DNA of 64,000 nt from Devosia psychrophila (GTDB taxonomy: Bacteria > Pseudomonadota > Alphaproteobacteria > Rhizobiales > Devosiaceae). Positions 27,033 to 34,979 of this stretch are shown piece by piece (positions within the stretch are counted from its first letter, which is position 1; the number at the start of each line of letters is the position of its first letter). Made by a program: the position numbers and the translations under genes. The DNA lies in NCBI RefSeq assembly GCF_000971275.1, contig NZ_LAPV01000093.1, forward strand, positions 1 to 64,000, read 5' to 3'. The notes under the pieces are model-generated. The model had not been told where the DNA came from. It did not search any database and was given only the letters and a program-made list of their open reading frames with translations.

Positions 27033-27888
27033 GGGTCAGGTCCGTGTGAGTTGAAGAAGACAGGTCAGCGTCGCCGCTTTCGGGCGAAGGGCACCCGTAA
27101 ACCTTGATCAGCGCCGCGTGAACGAGGGGTTTTAGGCTCATATCGCTGAGCGCCGCAAGCGCCCCATGGCGCACATCTCGTCTGTTGAATTGCGGGAACC
27201 CGGCACAGACATCGGCAATATGGATGCCGCATTCGTCGAGGATCAGCGTGGCGGCCGCAATATCCCAATCCTGGCTGCCGCGTCGGGTTGCTACGGCATC
27301 GATCGTGCCGGTCGCCACCTGCACCAGCCGATAGGCCAACGAGGGATAATAAGGACCGCGCGTATATTGGAGGCCGGCCGCCTGCATTTCCTGATGCACG
27401 GCACCCGCGGCCGGGATGATCGGCGCCGCACCGGCGCGACGACTGCGCTGGATTTCGCGACCGTTGAGCCGCGCGCCCTCCCCCTTTACCGCGTCATACA
27501 TTTCGTCGCGTACCGGAGCGTAGACAACGCCAGCGACCGGAACGCCATTTTCGACGACTGCCAATGAGACCGTCCAGCTATCCTCGCCGCGCAGGAAACC
27601 GCCCGTGCCGTCAATCGGATCGACGATAAAGACGCGTTCACAATCGAGCCGGCTGGGATTGTCGGCGGTCTCTTCGCTCAGCCAGCCATAATCGGGCCGC
27701 GCCTGCAGCAGGGCATTGGCCAGATAGCGGTCTACCAGAATATCGGCCTCGCTGACCGGCGAGGAATTCTCCTTGTCCCAGCTTTTGACCGGGCGGCGAA
27801 AGAAGCTGGACGCGATGATACCGGCTGATACCGCCGAGGAGCGGAGCAGTTCAAGGTCGTCGCTGTAAGTGGTTGCAGGTGCAGGCAT
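27025..27888 (-). CDS. 3'(2'),5'-bisphosphate nucleotidase / inositol monophosphatase family (CysQ-like)
   Basis: A 287-residue Mg-dependent, lithium-sensitive phosphatase. The metal sites are SEADILVDRYL, LSEETADNP and the signature FIVDPIDGTGGFLRGED. The C-terminal motif is GSQDWDIAAATLILDECG. CysQ removes 3'-phosphoadenosine 5'-phosphate, but substrate cannot be told from the motifs alone. ATG 27888 starts the typical MPAPATTYSDDLELLR. The longer frame to 27966 adds a proline-rich stretch and no ribosome site. Confidence 0.88.
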   Translation of the reverse strand: MPAPATTYSDDLELLRSSAVSAGIIASSFFRRPVKSWDKENSSPVSEADILVDRYLANALLQARPDYGWLSEETADNPSRLDCERVFIVDPIDGTGGFLRGEDSWTVSLAVVENGVPVAGVVYAPVRDEMYDAVKGEGARLNGREIQRSRRAGAAPIIPAAGAVHQEMQAAGLQYTRGPYYPSLAYRLVQVATGTIDAVATRRGSQDWDIAAATLILDECGIHIADVCAGFPQFNRRDVRHGALAALSDMSLKPLVHAALIKVYGCPSPESGDADLSSSTHTDLTHG

Positions 27889-27965
27889 CGCGGGCCTTTT
27901 AGGCTTGGCGCCGGTGTTGGGCAAGAGGGACGCCGGAAGGCGTGACCGGGCGTGCGGCCATGGCA

Positions 27966-27999
27966 CGGTTAACAGCGTCGCACCCAGTGGGGTTAACCG
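27966..27999. promoter_or_regulatory. Inverted repeat with TTAACCG half-sites
   Basis: CGGTTAAC (27966-27973) and GTTAACCG (27992-27999) are perfect reverse complements 18 bases apart. A third TTAACCG stands at 28051-28057. All lie in the 266-base region shared by the CysQ-like gene (minus) and the DUF6101 gene (plus). The half-site resembles the TTAACC of CtrA sites, but the spacing is not the canonical one. Confidence 0.4.
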
Positions 28000-28154
28000 G
28001 TCCCTACAGGGTGCAAGACCCTGCTAACCCTCCGGGAAAACAACATAAATTTAACCGAACGGATTAAGGTGGCGGGTAAGGGGACGCGCTATGTTGGGGC
28101 CATAAAGAGAGCACCAAAAACCAGCTCTCGAAGTTGACAGGAAGGCGAATTCAT

Positions 28155-28670
28155 ATGGTTCATGGTGTTTCGATGGAAGGGACCTCTGTCGTTCTTGCTT
28201 TTGGCCGTCCGGCTTTGACAGACCGCAGGTTTGTCGCCGCGAACGACAATGGCCCGAGAGACCCAGTCAAGACCGTCACGGTTCGCCGCATGCTCGAGCA
28301 GAGCGGTGTGGCAATCAAGGTCAAGGTACCGGTTACAGAATTCATCGGCGTCGCCGTTGCGACCCGGATCTCCGACGAAGGCGTGCTCACCAGCTCGATC
28401 GAGCTGGTCCACTCCGACGGCGAGCTGAATTATCGCGTGTTCGAGGAAGAGGGCAATCACAACGTGGTCGCGGAATGGCAGAACTGGGGCAAGAAGCTTC
28501 GCCTGCCGCTGTTCATCAAAGCCGGCGATGGCGCTTACATGCCTTACAGCCAGCAGGTCGATGGCGTGATGGTCGGCAATTCGCAGAGCCGCCGCAAGCT
28601 GGTGGCCGAAGCAGGTCGCCGCCCCCGCTTCCTCAACCGCCGCAAGCCGGGTACCCAGCCCGACGCATAA
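28155..28670 (+). CDS. DUF6101 family protein
   Basis: A 171-residue protein. The pattern TVTVRRMLEQSGVAIKVKVP, SSIELVHSDGELNYRVFEE, AEWQNWGKKLRLPLFI and an arginine-rich tail (RRRPRFLNRRKPG-like) fits DUF6101 of Hyphomicrobiales. No function is known and no catalytic motif is seen. AAGG lies about 9 bases upstream of ATG 28155. A strong terminator follows 27 bases after the stop, so it is a single-gene unit. Confidence 0.7.
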   Translation: MVHGVSMEGTSVVLAFGRPALTDRRFVAANDNGPRDPVKTVTVRRMLEQSGVAIKVKVPVTEFIGVAVATRISDEGVLTSSIELVHSDGELNYRVFEEEGNHNVVAEWQNWGKKLRLPLFIKAGDGAYMPYSQQVDGVMVGNSQSRRKLVAEAGRRPRFLNRRKPGTQPDA

Positions 28671-28696
28671 GTTTACTGCTCCTCCAAAGCACGTTG

Positions 28697-28738
28697 AAAG
28701 GGTTGACCGGTGGTGCGGTCAGCCCTTTTGGCGTTTTT
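28697..28738 (+). terminator. Rho-independent terminator of the DUF6101 gene
   Basis: A 13-bp stem with one G-T pair (AAAGGGTTGACCG at 28697-28709, CGGTCAGCCCTTT at 28716-28728), a 6-base loop, and T-rich sequence after it (TTTT, then GGCGTTTTT). Confidence 0.9.
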
Positions 28739-28773
28739 GGGGAGGATTGTTTCAAGGCGTTAACTCGCCCACC

Positions 28774-28904
28774 CACGATGTCATCCCGGCGCAGGCCGGG
28801 ATCCATCTCGAGATCGCGCAACCGCCGCAAGGTCTATCGCATAACCATTTGGCGGCAGGGCATATGCATCAGGATGGATTTCGGCCTCCGCCGGAATGAC
28901 ATCG
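28774..28904. repeat. Inverted repeat, family C
   Basis: The left arm ACGATGTCATCCCGGC and the right arm GCCGGAATGACATCG bracket about 130 bases. Inner arms GATCCAT / ATGGATT also pair. The same family is at 63650-63790. The rest of the gap to ubiA holds nothing I can support. Confidence 0.7.
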
Positions 28905-28951
28905 CGTGTGGGATGAAATGGAGGATGAACCTCAAGTGTGATTACGCTTGG

Positions 28952-29899
28952 CTACCAAACCCACTCGGCCAGCAACGCCAGCGCCAGGACCACGCCAACA
29001 TAATGATTGGTATAAAACCTGGACCGCGGATTATCCGGCTGCTCTGGGTCGATGGTCCACACTTGCCAGGCCAGCAGGCCAACGGCCACCATGGACAGCA
29101 CGGCAAACACTAAGCCTGCACCGACCATCAGTGCCGCTGCCATCCAGAGCACAAAGGCTCCGGCATAAAGTCCGGCGACCACCGGCTTCACATAGTTGCC
29201 GAACAGCCGCGCCGTGGATTTGACGCCGATCAGCGCGTCGTCTTCGATATCCTGCAGTGCGTAGAGCGTGTCATAGCCGATGACCCAGAGGATCGTGCCC
29301 ACATAAAGCAGCACCGGCACCCAACCGAGACCGCCAGTCTGCGAACTCCAGCCAACCAGCGCGCCATAAGAGAACGCGAGGCCCAAAAAGGCCTGCGGCC
29401 ACCAGGTGATGCGCTTCATGAACGGGTAAATCGCCACCAGCACGAGCGAGGCGACGCAGGCCCAGACGGTGAAGCGATTGAACTGGAACAGGATGACCGA
29501 CGCCAGCAGCGCCTGGGCAATCATGAAATACAGCGCTTCACGCGTGGTGACCTGGCCCGAGGGAATTGGGCGCGAGCGAGTGCGGGCCACCTGCATGTCG
29601 ATGTCGCGGTCGACAATATCATTAAAAGTGCAGCCGGCGCCGCGCATCAGGGCCGCGCCAAGGAACATCAAAACGCCGGCCCACCAGTCGAAACCTCGAC
29701 CGGGGTTGGCGACTGCCGCCAGCGCAAGTCCCCAAATGCAGGGCCAGAACAGCAGCCAGATACCGATCGGCCGGTCCCAGCGCGCCAGCCGAGCATAGGG
29801 TTTAAGCCAGGGTGGCGCATGGCGATCGACCAGATTTCCGGATTGTGCATCGGCAACGGCGCCGGGGGTATTGTCGGGTAGCTGATTTGTATCGGACAT
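28952..29899 (-). CDS. ubiA: 4-hydroxybenzoate octaprenyltransferase
   Basis: A 315-residue membrane enzyme that prenylates 4-hydroxybenzoate in ubiquinone synthesis. It shows DRPIGIWLLFWPCIWGLAL, the first Asp motif GCTFNDIVDRDIDMQVARTRSRPIPSG (in two parts) and the second in YDTLYALQDIEDDALIGVKSTA. About eight or nine helices are visible. Divergent from rsmE across a repeat-rich gap of 233 bases. Confidence 0.95.
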   Translation of the reverse strand: MSDTNQLPDNTPGAVADAQSGNLVDRHAPPWLKPYARLARWDRPIGIWLLFWPCIWGLALAAVANPGRGFDWWAGVLMFLGAALMRGAGCTFNDIVDRDIDMQVARTRSRPIPSGQVTTREALYFMIAQALLASVILFQFNRFTVWACVASLVLVAIYPFMKRITWWPQAFLGLAFSYGALVGWSSQTGGLGWVPVLLYVGTILWVIGYDTLYALQDIEDDALIGVKSTARLFGNYVKPVVAGLYAGAFVLWMAAALMVGAGLVFAVLSMVAVGLLAWQVWTIDPEQPDNPRSRFYTNHYVGVVLALALLAEWVW

Positions 29900-29904
29900 A
29901 CGAT

Positions 29905-30095
29905 CTCGTGGTTCGACAGGCTCATCATGAGGTCTACTCTAATCGCCATGCAGCTAGTAGACCTGTTATCGACCGCGATTATCTCAATCCACACCCTCCC
30001 TTGCGGGGAGGGATCAATGGTGGGGGATGTTTGGCCTCCATATCGGGGCTCATGCACCCCCTCCCACCCTCCCCGTGGTGGGGGCGGCGCCGTCC
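29905..30095. repeat. Repeat cluster between ubiA and rsmE (families D and A)
   Basis: 29905-29932 is one arm of family D (CTCGTGGTTCGACAGGCTCA...). 29990-30095 is a family A element with ACCCTCCCTTGCGGGGAGGG and CCCTCCCCGTGGTGGGGGCG hairpins and TTTGGCCTCCATATCGGGGC between them. Confidence 0.7.
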
Positions 30096-30132
30096 GTGGT
30101 TGTGGAAAATAGTGCCCAAAACTGGAATACCC

Positions 30133-30873
30133 ATGCCCCGTAGCCACGCAGCCCTGCCTCGCCTGTTCGTCACGCCCGACCTCACCGCCGGGGCACAGCT
30201 CACCCTGGCCAAGGAGCAGTCGCTCTATCTTGCGGCCGTACTGCGCAAAATTGTCGGTGATGAGGTAGTGCTGTTCAACGGCCGCGATGGCGCCTGGCTG
30301 ACCCGCCTTTTCAGCGATTCCAAGAAATCAGTCACGCTCGACTTGATCGAGAAAATCGCTACGCAGACCCCGGTTTCCGACCTCTGGTACGGATTCGCCC
30401 CCCTCAAGACCGAACGTTTGGATTATGTGATCCAGAAGGCCGTCGAAATGGGCGCCGGCACCATCCAGCCGGTGATCACCCGCTTCACCCAGGTCAGTCG
30501 GCTCAAGCACGAGCGCCTCGTCGCCAATGCCATCGAGGCCGCCGAACAGTGCGAAGTGCTCAGCGTCCCGACGGTCGAGCCAGAGATCACGCTGGAAAAG
30601 CTGCTCGATTCATGGCCGGCAGACCGCAAGCTGATCCTCGCCGATGAAAGCGAAGCGTCTTCTTCCCCGGTCGAAGCGTTGCAGGGCCTCAAAGGTCACA
30701 AGGTCGGCGTGCTGATTGGACCCGAAGGCGGCTTTTCAGACGACGAACGCGCCAAGCTCCGCGCCCTGCCTTACGTCGTCCCAATCAGCCTCGGGCCGCG
30801 GATCCTGCGCGCTGATACCGCAGCCGTCGCCGCACTCGCCGTCATTCAAGCCATCATCGGCGATTGGCGATAA
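30133..30873 (+). CDS. rsmE: 16S rRNA (uracil(1498)-N(3))-methyltransferase
   Basis: A 246-residue SPOUT methyltransferase that methylates U1498 in the decoding centre of 16S rRNA. The N-terminal PUA-like part has PRLFVTPDL and HYLRxVLR-like YLAAVLRKIVGDEV. The SAM knot is VGVLIGPEGGFSDDE and ISLGPRILRADTAAVAAL. ATG 30133 gives the standard start MPRSHAALPRLFV; the open frame runs upstream through a repeat. Followed by gshA after 72 bases. Confidence 0.95.
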   Translation: MPRSHAALPRLFVTPDLTAGAQLTLAKEQSLYLAAVLRKIVGDEVVLFNGRDGAWLTRLFSDSKKSVTLDLIEKIATQTPVSDLWYGFAPLKTERLDYVIQKAVEMGAGTIQPVITRFTQVSRLKHERLVANAIEAAEQCEVLSVPTVEPEITLEKLLDSWPADRKLILADESEASSSPVEALQGLKGHKVGVLIGPEGGFSDDERAKLRALPYVVPISLGPRILRADTAAVAALAVIQAIIGDWR

Positions 30874-30945
30874 ACCTGATTGCTTTGTTCGGGCGCAACG
30901 CTATGTTCCGGCGCACATTGAACCCTCATCGTCAGAGGACTGCTT

Positions 30946-32313
30946 ATGGCCGGCGCCGACACTTATTCTCCCCTGATCGAATCGCGGGCCGACCTGATCG
31001 AGGCGATGGCAAAGGGCGCCAAGCCCGAGAGTGAGTGGCGCATCGGCACCGAACACGAAAAGCACGTGTTTCACACCAATCCCCTGCGCCCGGTGGAATA
31101 TGAGGGCCCGAACGGCATCCATGCGCTGCTGGGTGGCGTTCAGGCCGAGACCGGCTGGGAGCCCTTTTACGACGGCGAAAACCCGATCGGCCTCCGCAAC
31201 GACACCATCGGTGGCATTTCCCTCGAACCCGGCGGGCAGTTCGAGCTTTCGGGCGCGCCACAAATCGACCTGCACGCCTCCGCTGATGAACTTGCCGAGC
31301 ACATGCGCGTCAGCAAGAAGGTCGCGGCGCCGCTTGGTATTCACTTCCTCGGCCTCGGCGTAACCCCGATCTGGTCGGTCGACCAAATTCCGGCCATGCC
31401 CAAGTCGCGCTACGGCATCATGAAGCCCTATATGGAAAAGGTCGGCACGCTCGGCACCTCCATGATGTTCCGCTCCTGCACCGTGCAGACCAATCTCGAT
31501 TTTTCGAGCGAAGCCGACATGGTCAAGAAGCTGCGGGTTTCGTTGGCGCTGCAGCCGGTTGCCACCGCGCTGTTTGCCAATTCGCCGTTCTCGGAAGGCC
31601 GTGACTCGGGCTACCTCAGCTTCCGCAGCCATATCTGGCTCAATACCGATGATGCCCGCACCGGCATGCTGCCTTTCGCCTTCGACGAAGGTTTCGGCTT
31701 CGAGCAATATGCCGACTATGCGCTTGATGTGCCGATGTATTTCGTCATCCGCAATGGCGAGTATGTCAATGTCGCCGGCGAGAGCTTCCGCGAATTTCTC
31801 AAGGGCGAACTGCCGCAGCTGCCAGGCGAAAAACCCACTATCAGGGATTGGGAAGATCACCTCTCGACGATTTTCCCGGAAGTCCGCCTCAAGCAGTTCC
31901 TCGAAATGCGCGGCGCCGATATGGGCGACGAAAAGTCGGTGACGGCGCTGTCAGCTTTCTGGACCGGCCTGCTGTATGACGAAGTCTCGCTCGAAGCGGC
32001 CTACGAGTTGATCGAGCCGTGGAGCAATGAGGAGCGCGACCACATGCGCCGCGAAGTGCCCCGGCTGGGCCTCGACACGCCGCATGACCGCTCCAATGTC
32101 TATGATATTGCGGCACAGGCCGTCGGCATTGCCGAAGCAGGCCTCGTGCGTCGCAACCGGCTCAACGCGCAGGGCAAGGACGAGACCATCCACCTCGCCC
32201 CGCTCGAAGAAACCATCCGCCTTGCCAAATCGCCTGCCGAACGCTGGCTCGACAAATTCCGCGGCGAATGGAACGGGGATTTGACGCAGATTTTCAAAGA
32301 AGCCGAGATGTAG
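30946..32313 (+). CDS. gshA: Glutamate-cysteine ligase
   Basis: A 455-residue enzyme for the first step of glutathione synthesis, joining glutamate and cysteine with ATP. It belongs to the plant/alphaproteobacterial type: EWRIGTEHEKHVF near the start, YEGPNGIHALLGG, LEPGGQFELSGAP, SCTVQTNLDFSSEADM and FRSHIWLNTDDARTGMLPFAFDEGFGFEQYADYALD (in parts). Plant enzymes are redox-regulated by disulfides; I did not identify equivalent cysteines. A CAGAGGA ribosome site lies 6-10 bases before ATG 30946. Confidence 0.95.
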   Translation: MAGADTYSPLIESRADLIEAMAKGAKPESEWRIGTEHEKHVFHTNPLRPVEYEGPNGIHALLGGVQAETGWEPFYDGENPIGLRNDTIGGISLEPGGQFELSGAPQIDLHASADELAEHMRVSKKVAAPLGIHFLGLGVTPIWSVDQIPAMPKSRYGIMKPYMEKVGTLGTSMMFRSCTVQTNLDFSSEADMVKKLRVSLALQPVATALFANSPFSEGRDSGYLSFRSHIWLNTDDARTGMLPFAFDEGFGFEQYADYALDVPMYFVIRNGEYVNVAGESFREFLKGELPQLPGEKPTIRDWEDHLSTIFPEVRLKQFLEMRGADMGDEKSVTALSAFWTGLLYDEVSLEAAYELIEPWSNEERDHMRREVPRLGLDTPHDRSNVYDIAAQAVGIAEAGLVRRNRLNAQGKDETIHLAPLEETIRLAKSPAERWLDKFRGEWNGDLTQIFKEAEM

Positions 32314-32465
32314 CTTTCTGCCACCTCCTCCCTTGAGGGGAGGGATAGCGAGATAGGACTTAGCCCTTGCTAAGTTTGTACATCGAGCCGTGAGGGAGTT
32401 CTGAGCTATCCGCAAATATGACGCGTCTGATAGTCCTGAATCCCCTCCCTTGATCCTTCTCGCCT

Positions 32466-32490
32466 AAAATCGCTCCACTGGAGCGATTTT
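32466..32490. terminator. Perfect palindrome, likely bidirectional terminator after gshA
   Basis: AAAATCGCTCCA and TGGAGCGATTTT form 12-bp arms around a single C. The T-tract on both strands allows termination in either direction. The 299-base gap between gshA and purD also holds a partial family A repeat at 32322-32345 and, at 32589-32608, a hairpin over the purD ribosome site; I see no gene in it. Confidence 0.6.
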
Positions 32491-32588
32491 CCCTCAAGGG
32501 ACGGCTCGAAGCCCTCAAGGCGGAGGGTGTCGACTACGCCTCCATCGCCCAACTTATCCTTGCCTCCCCCCTCCCCTTCGTGCATCAC

Positions 32589-32608
32589 GCCTCCAACATT
32601 ATGGAGGC
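32589..32608 (+). promoter_or_regulatory. Hairpin covering the purD ribosome binding site
   Basis: GCCTCCA (32589-32595) pairs perfectly with TGGAGGC (32602-32608) across a 6-base loop. The Shine-Dalgarno GGAGG at 32603-32607 is inside the 3' strand, 5 bases before the purD ATG. Folding would hide it from ribosomes. Confidence 0.55.
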
Positions 32609-32612
32609 ACAT

Positions 32613-33887
32613 ATGCGGGTTCTGGTGATTGGTTCGGGCGGCCGCGAGCATGCTTTGGCCTGGAAGATCGCGCAGTCGCCGCTGCTGACCAAGCTGTTCA
32701 TCGCCCCTGGCAATGGCGGCACCGATGACGTCGCCGAGAACCTTGCAGTCGACATAACCAACCATGGGGCGGTAATCGCCCTGTGCCAGACGCACCAGAT
32801 CGATTTCGTCGTCGTCGGCCCCGATGCGCAAGTGGTTGCCGGTCTCGGTGACGATCTTCGCGCCGCTGGCTTCATCTGCTTCTGCCCAAGCAAAGCTGCC
32901 GGACAGCTCGAAGGCTCCAAGGGCTTCACGAAAATCCTCTGCGACGAGATGGATATTCCCACCGCCGCCTACGGTCGCTTCGACACTGAAGCCGCAGCCC
33001 TCGCCTATCTCTACACCCACAGCGCGCCCATCGTGATCAAGGCCGATGGCCTCGCCGCTGGCAAAGGCGTGACAGTCGCCATGACCACCGAAGAAGCCGA
33101 AGAAGCAGTGATCGACTGCTTTGCCGGCACCTTTGGCGCAGCCGGCGCTTCGGTGGTTATCGAGGAGTTCATGGAAGGCGAGGAAGTCAGCCTGTTCGTG
33201 CTGTGTGACGGCAAGGACATCCTGCCGCTGACCACCGCGCAAGACCACAAGCGCGCCTTCGATGGCGACACCGGTCCCAATACCGGCGGCATGGGTGCCT
33301 ATTCGCCGGCCCCGGTAATGACCCGCGAAGTCTACGAAGAAGTACTTGAGCGCGTAATCTGGCCCACCGTGCGCGGGCTTGCAGCGCGCGGCAACCCCTA
33401 TCAGGGTGTGCTTTATGCCGGGCTGATGCTAACTGCCGACGGCCCAAAGCTCGTCGAATACAACGCCCGCTTCGGCGATCCCGAAACGCAGGTCATGGTG
33501 ATGCGGATGGAAAGCGACCTGCTGCCGCTGTTGCACGCTGTCGCCACTGGCACGCTAGCGGGTCACGACGTAGCGTGGAAAGACCAGTATGCGCTGACCG
33601 TTATCATGGCGACCGAGGGCTATCCGGGCCCCTATGGCAAGGGCAGCGAGATCAAGGGCGCCGACGGTATAAACAGCGATACGACTCACGTGTTCCACGC
33701 CGGAACGCAGCGGGATGGTGAACGTTTGCTTGCTGCCGGTGGTCGCGTTCTCAACGTCACCGCTTTAGGCAAAGACATAACCGAGGCGCAACAGCGTGCG
33801 TATGCAAGCGTTGACCAGATTATTTGGCCCGAAGGATTTAGCCGCCGGGACATCGGTTGGCGGGAAATTGCCAGGTCCAAGGCTTGA
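32613..33887 (+). CDS. purD: Phosphoribosylamine-glycine ligase (GAR synthetase)
   Basis: A 424-residue ATP-grasp enzyme of purine synthesis that joins phosphoribosylamine and glycine. It starts MRVLVIGSGGREHALAWKIA and shows VVVGPDAQVVAGLGDDL, IVIKADGLAAGKGVTVA, the family signature NTGGMGAYSP and EYNARFGDPETQ. ATG 32613 has GGAGG 5 bases upstream; the longer frame from 32580 adds residues not in the family. Confidence 0.97.
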   Translation: MRVLVIGSGGREHALAWKIAQSPLLTKLFIAPGNGGTDDVAENLAVDITNHGAVIALCQTHQIDFVVVGPDAQVVAGLGDDLRAAGFICFCPSKAAGQLEGSKGFTKILCDEMDIPTAAYGRFDTEAAALAYLYTHSAPIVIKADGLAAGKGVTVAMTTEEAEEAVIDCFAGTFGAAGASVVIEEFMEGEEVSLFVLCDGKDILPLTTAQDHKRAFDGDTGPNTGGMGAYSPAPVMTREVYEEVLERVIWPTVRGLAARGNPYQGVLYAGLMLTADGPKLVEYNARFGDPETQVMVMRMESDLLPLLHAVATGTLAGHDVAWKDQYALTVIMATEGYPGPYGKGSEIKGADGINSDTTHVFHAGTQRDGERLLAAGGRVLNVTALGKDITEAQQRAYASVDQIIWPEGFSRRDIGWREIARSKA

Positions 33888-34026
33888 ACCCTTCCTAAAC
33901 TTCGGCGGCGCATTCTCTCCCAAGAGCGTCCTTGAGGCGAAGCCGCGACGACCGCTGACCCCGCTGCAATTGCGCGGCCAGAAGCTGGTCGACCTGCTGC
34001 GATCAAAAGGCGGCGAGCGGGGCGTC

Positions 34027-34899
34027 ATGAACACTATTTCAGGACCAAGGATAGGCGTGGCGCTGGGCGGCGGGTCTGCTCGTGGGCTGACGCATATCCC
34101 CTATATCGAAGCGATGGACGAACTGGGCCTCAAGCCCTCGGTGATTTCCGGCACCTCCATTGGCGCGCTGATCGGCGCGGGCTGGGCCGCCGGCATGACC
34201 GGCAAGGAGCTGCGCGAGCATTCCTATGAGGTGCTGGGCACCATGCGCACCATCGCCACCAAGCTGTGGGCCACGCAAATTCGCGGTATCGGCGGTATTC
34301 TGAAAAACGGCATTTCGATGCAGCTCGACGCCACCAGCATCGTCGATGCCTTCACCCCGCCCGGCTTCCCGCTCGAGTTCAAGCAGCTCAAAATACCGCT
34401 CTATGTGGTGGCAACCGATTTTCAATCCTGGCACCAGGTGGTGTTCAATACCGGTCTGCTGCGGCCTGCCATCGCCGGCTCCATCGCTATTCCGAGCCTG
34501 TTCAAACCGGTCGTCTATGCCAATCACATCCTGGTGGATGGCGGCGTGGTCAATCCGTTGCCGCTCGATCAAGCCGATATCGACACCGACTTCCTGATCG
34601 GCATCGACGTCAACGGCGATCCCTCAGAAGGCATTTCCAAGACCGACCACAAAGCGCTCGATATCTGGTTCGGCTCGGCCCAGATCATGATGCATTCACT
34701 GACCGCGCATATGATGGCGGCCTACCCACCCGACATCTACATCCGGCCGCACGTTGCCAATTTCGGCGCGCTGGAATTCTGGCGCGTGCGCGAGATTTTT
34801 GCCCATGCCGAGGTGGAGAAGGAGCGCTTCAAACGCATTCTTGGCGACAAGATCGAAGCCTATATCGCAAACAAGGTACCGGTCATCGGCAGCGAGTGA
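34027..34899 (+). CDS. Patatin-like phospholipase family protein
   Basis: A 290-residue serine hydrolase. The oxyanion loop is GGGSARG (14-20), the nucleophile is Ser44 in GTSIG and the catalytic aspartate is in VDGGVVNP (about 171). These form the Ser-Asp dyad of patatin lipases, which release fatty acids from lipids; the substrate is unknown. The frame is open upstream to 33796 and reads protein-like for about 45 residues (PLTPLQLRGQKLVDLLRSKG), so the start may be further upstream at a non-ATG codon. Followed by a striking palindrome. Confidence 0.9.
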   Translation: MNTISGPRIGVALGGGSARGLTHIPYIEAMDELGLKPSVISGTSIGALIGAGWAAGMTGKELREHSYEVLGTMRTIATKLWATQIRGIGGILKNGISMQLDATSIVDAFTPPGFPLEFKQLKIPLYVVATDFQSWHQVVFNTGLLRPAIAGSIAIPSLFKPVVYANHILVDGGVVNPLPLDQADIDTDFLIGIDVNGDPSEGISKTDHKALDIWFGSAQIMMHSLTAHMMAAYPPDIYIRPHVANFGALEFWRVREIFAHAEVEKERFKRILGDKIEAYIANKVPVIGSE

Positions 34900-34903
34900 T
34901 ATC

Positions 34904-34924
34904 ACGTAACAATAATTGTTACGT
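34904..34924. promoter_or_regulatory. 21-bp perfect palindrome overlapping a putative promoter
   Basis: ACGTAACAAT and ATTGTTACGT are perfect 10-bp arms around one central A. The right arm contains TTGTTA (34916-34921), which can serve as a -35 with TATGGA at 34939-34944 after 17 bases. The methyltransferase start follows at 34980. This layout is typical of a repressor operator. No T-tract follows, so it is not a terminator. Confidence 0.6.
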
Positions 34925-34979
34925 TCAGTCTGATGGTCTATGGATGCGCAGACCCCTCCGCATCTGAAGGCCGACACCC

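Noticed and set aside
32490..32612. Open frame upstream of purD (KGRLEALKAEGVDYASIAQL)
   Set aside because: It looks protein-like, but it has no start with a ribosome site, and purD homologues begin at MRVLVIGSGGREH.
33796..34026. N-terminal extension of the patatin gene
   Set aside because: The first part overlaps purD in another frame. The stretch after the purD stop reads protein-like but has no ATG or GTG start, so ATG 34027 was kept.
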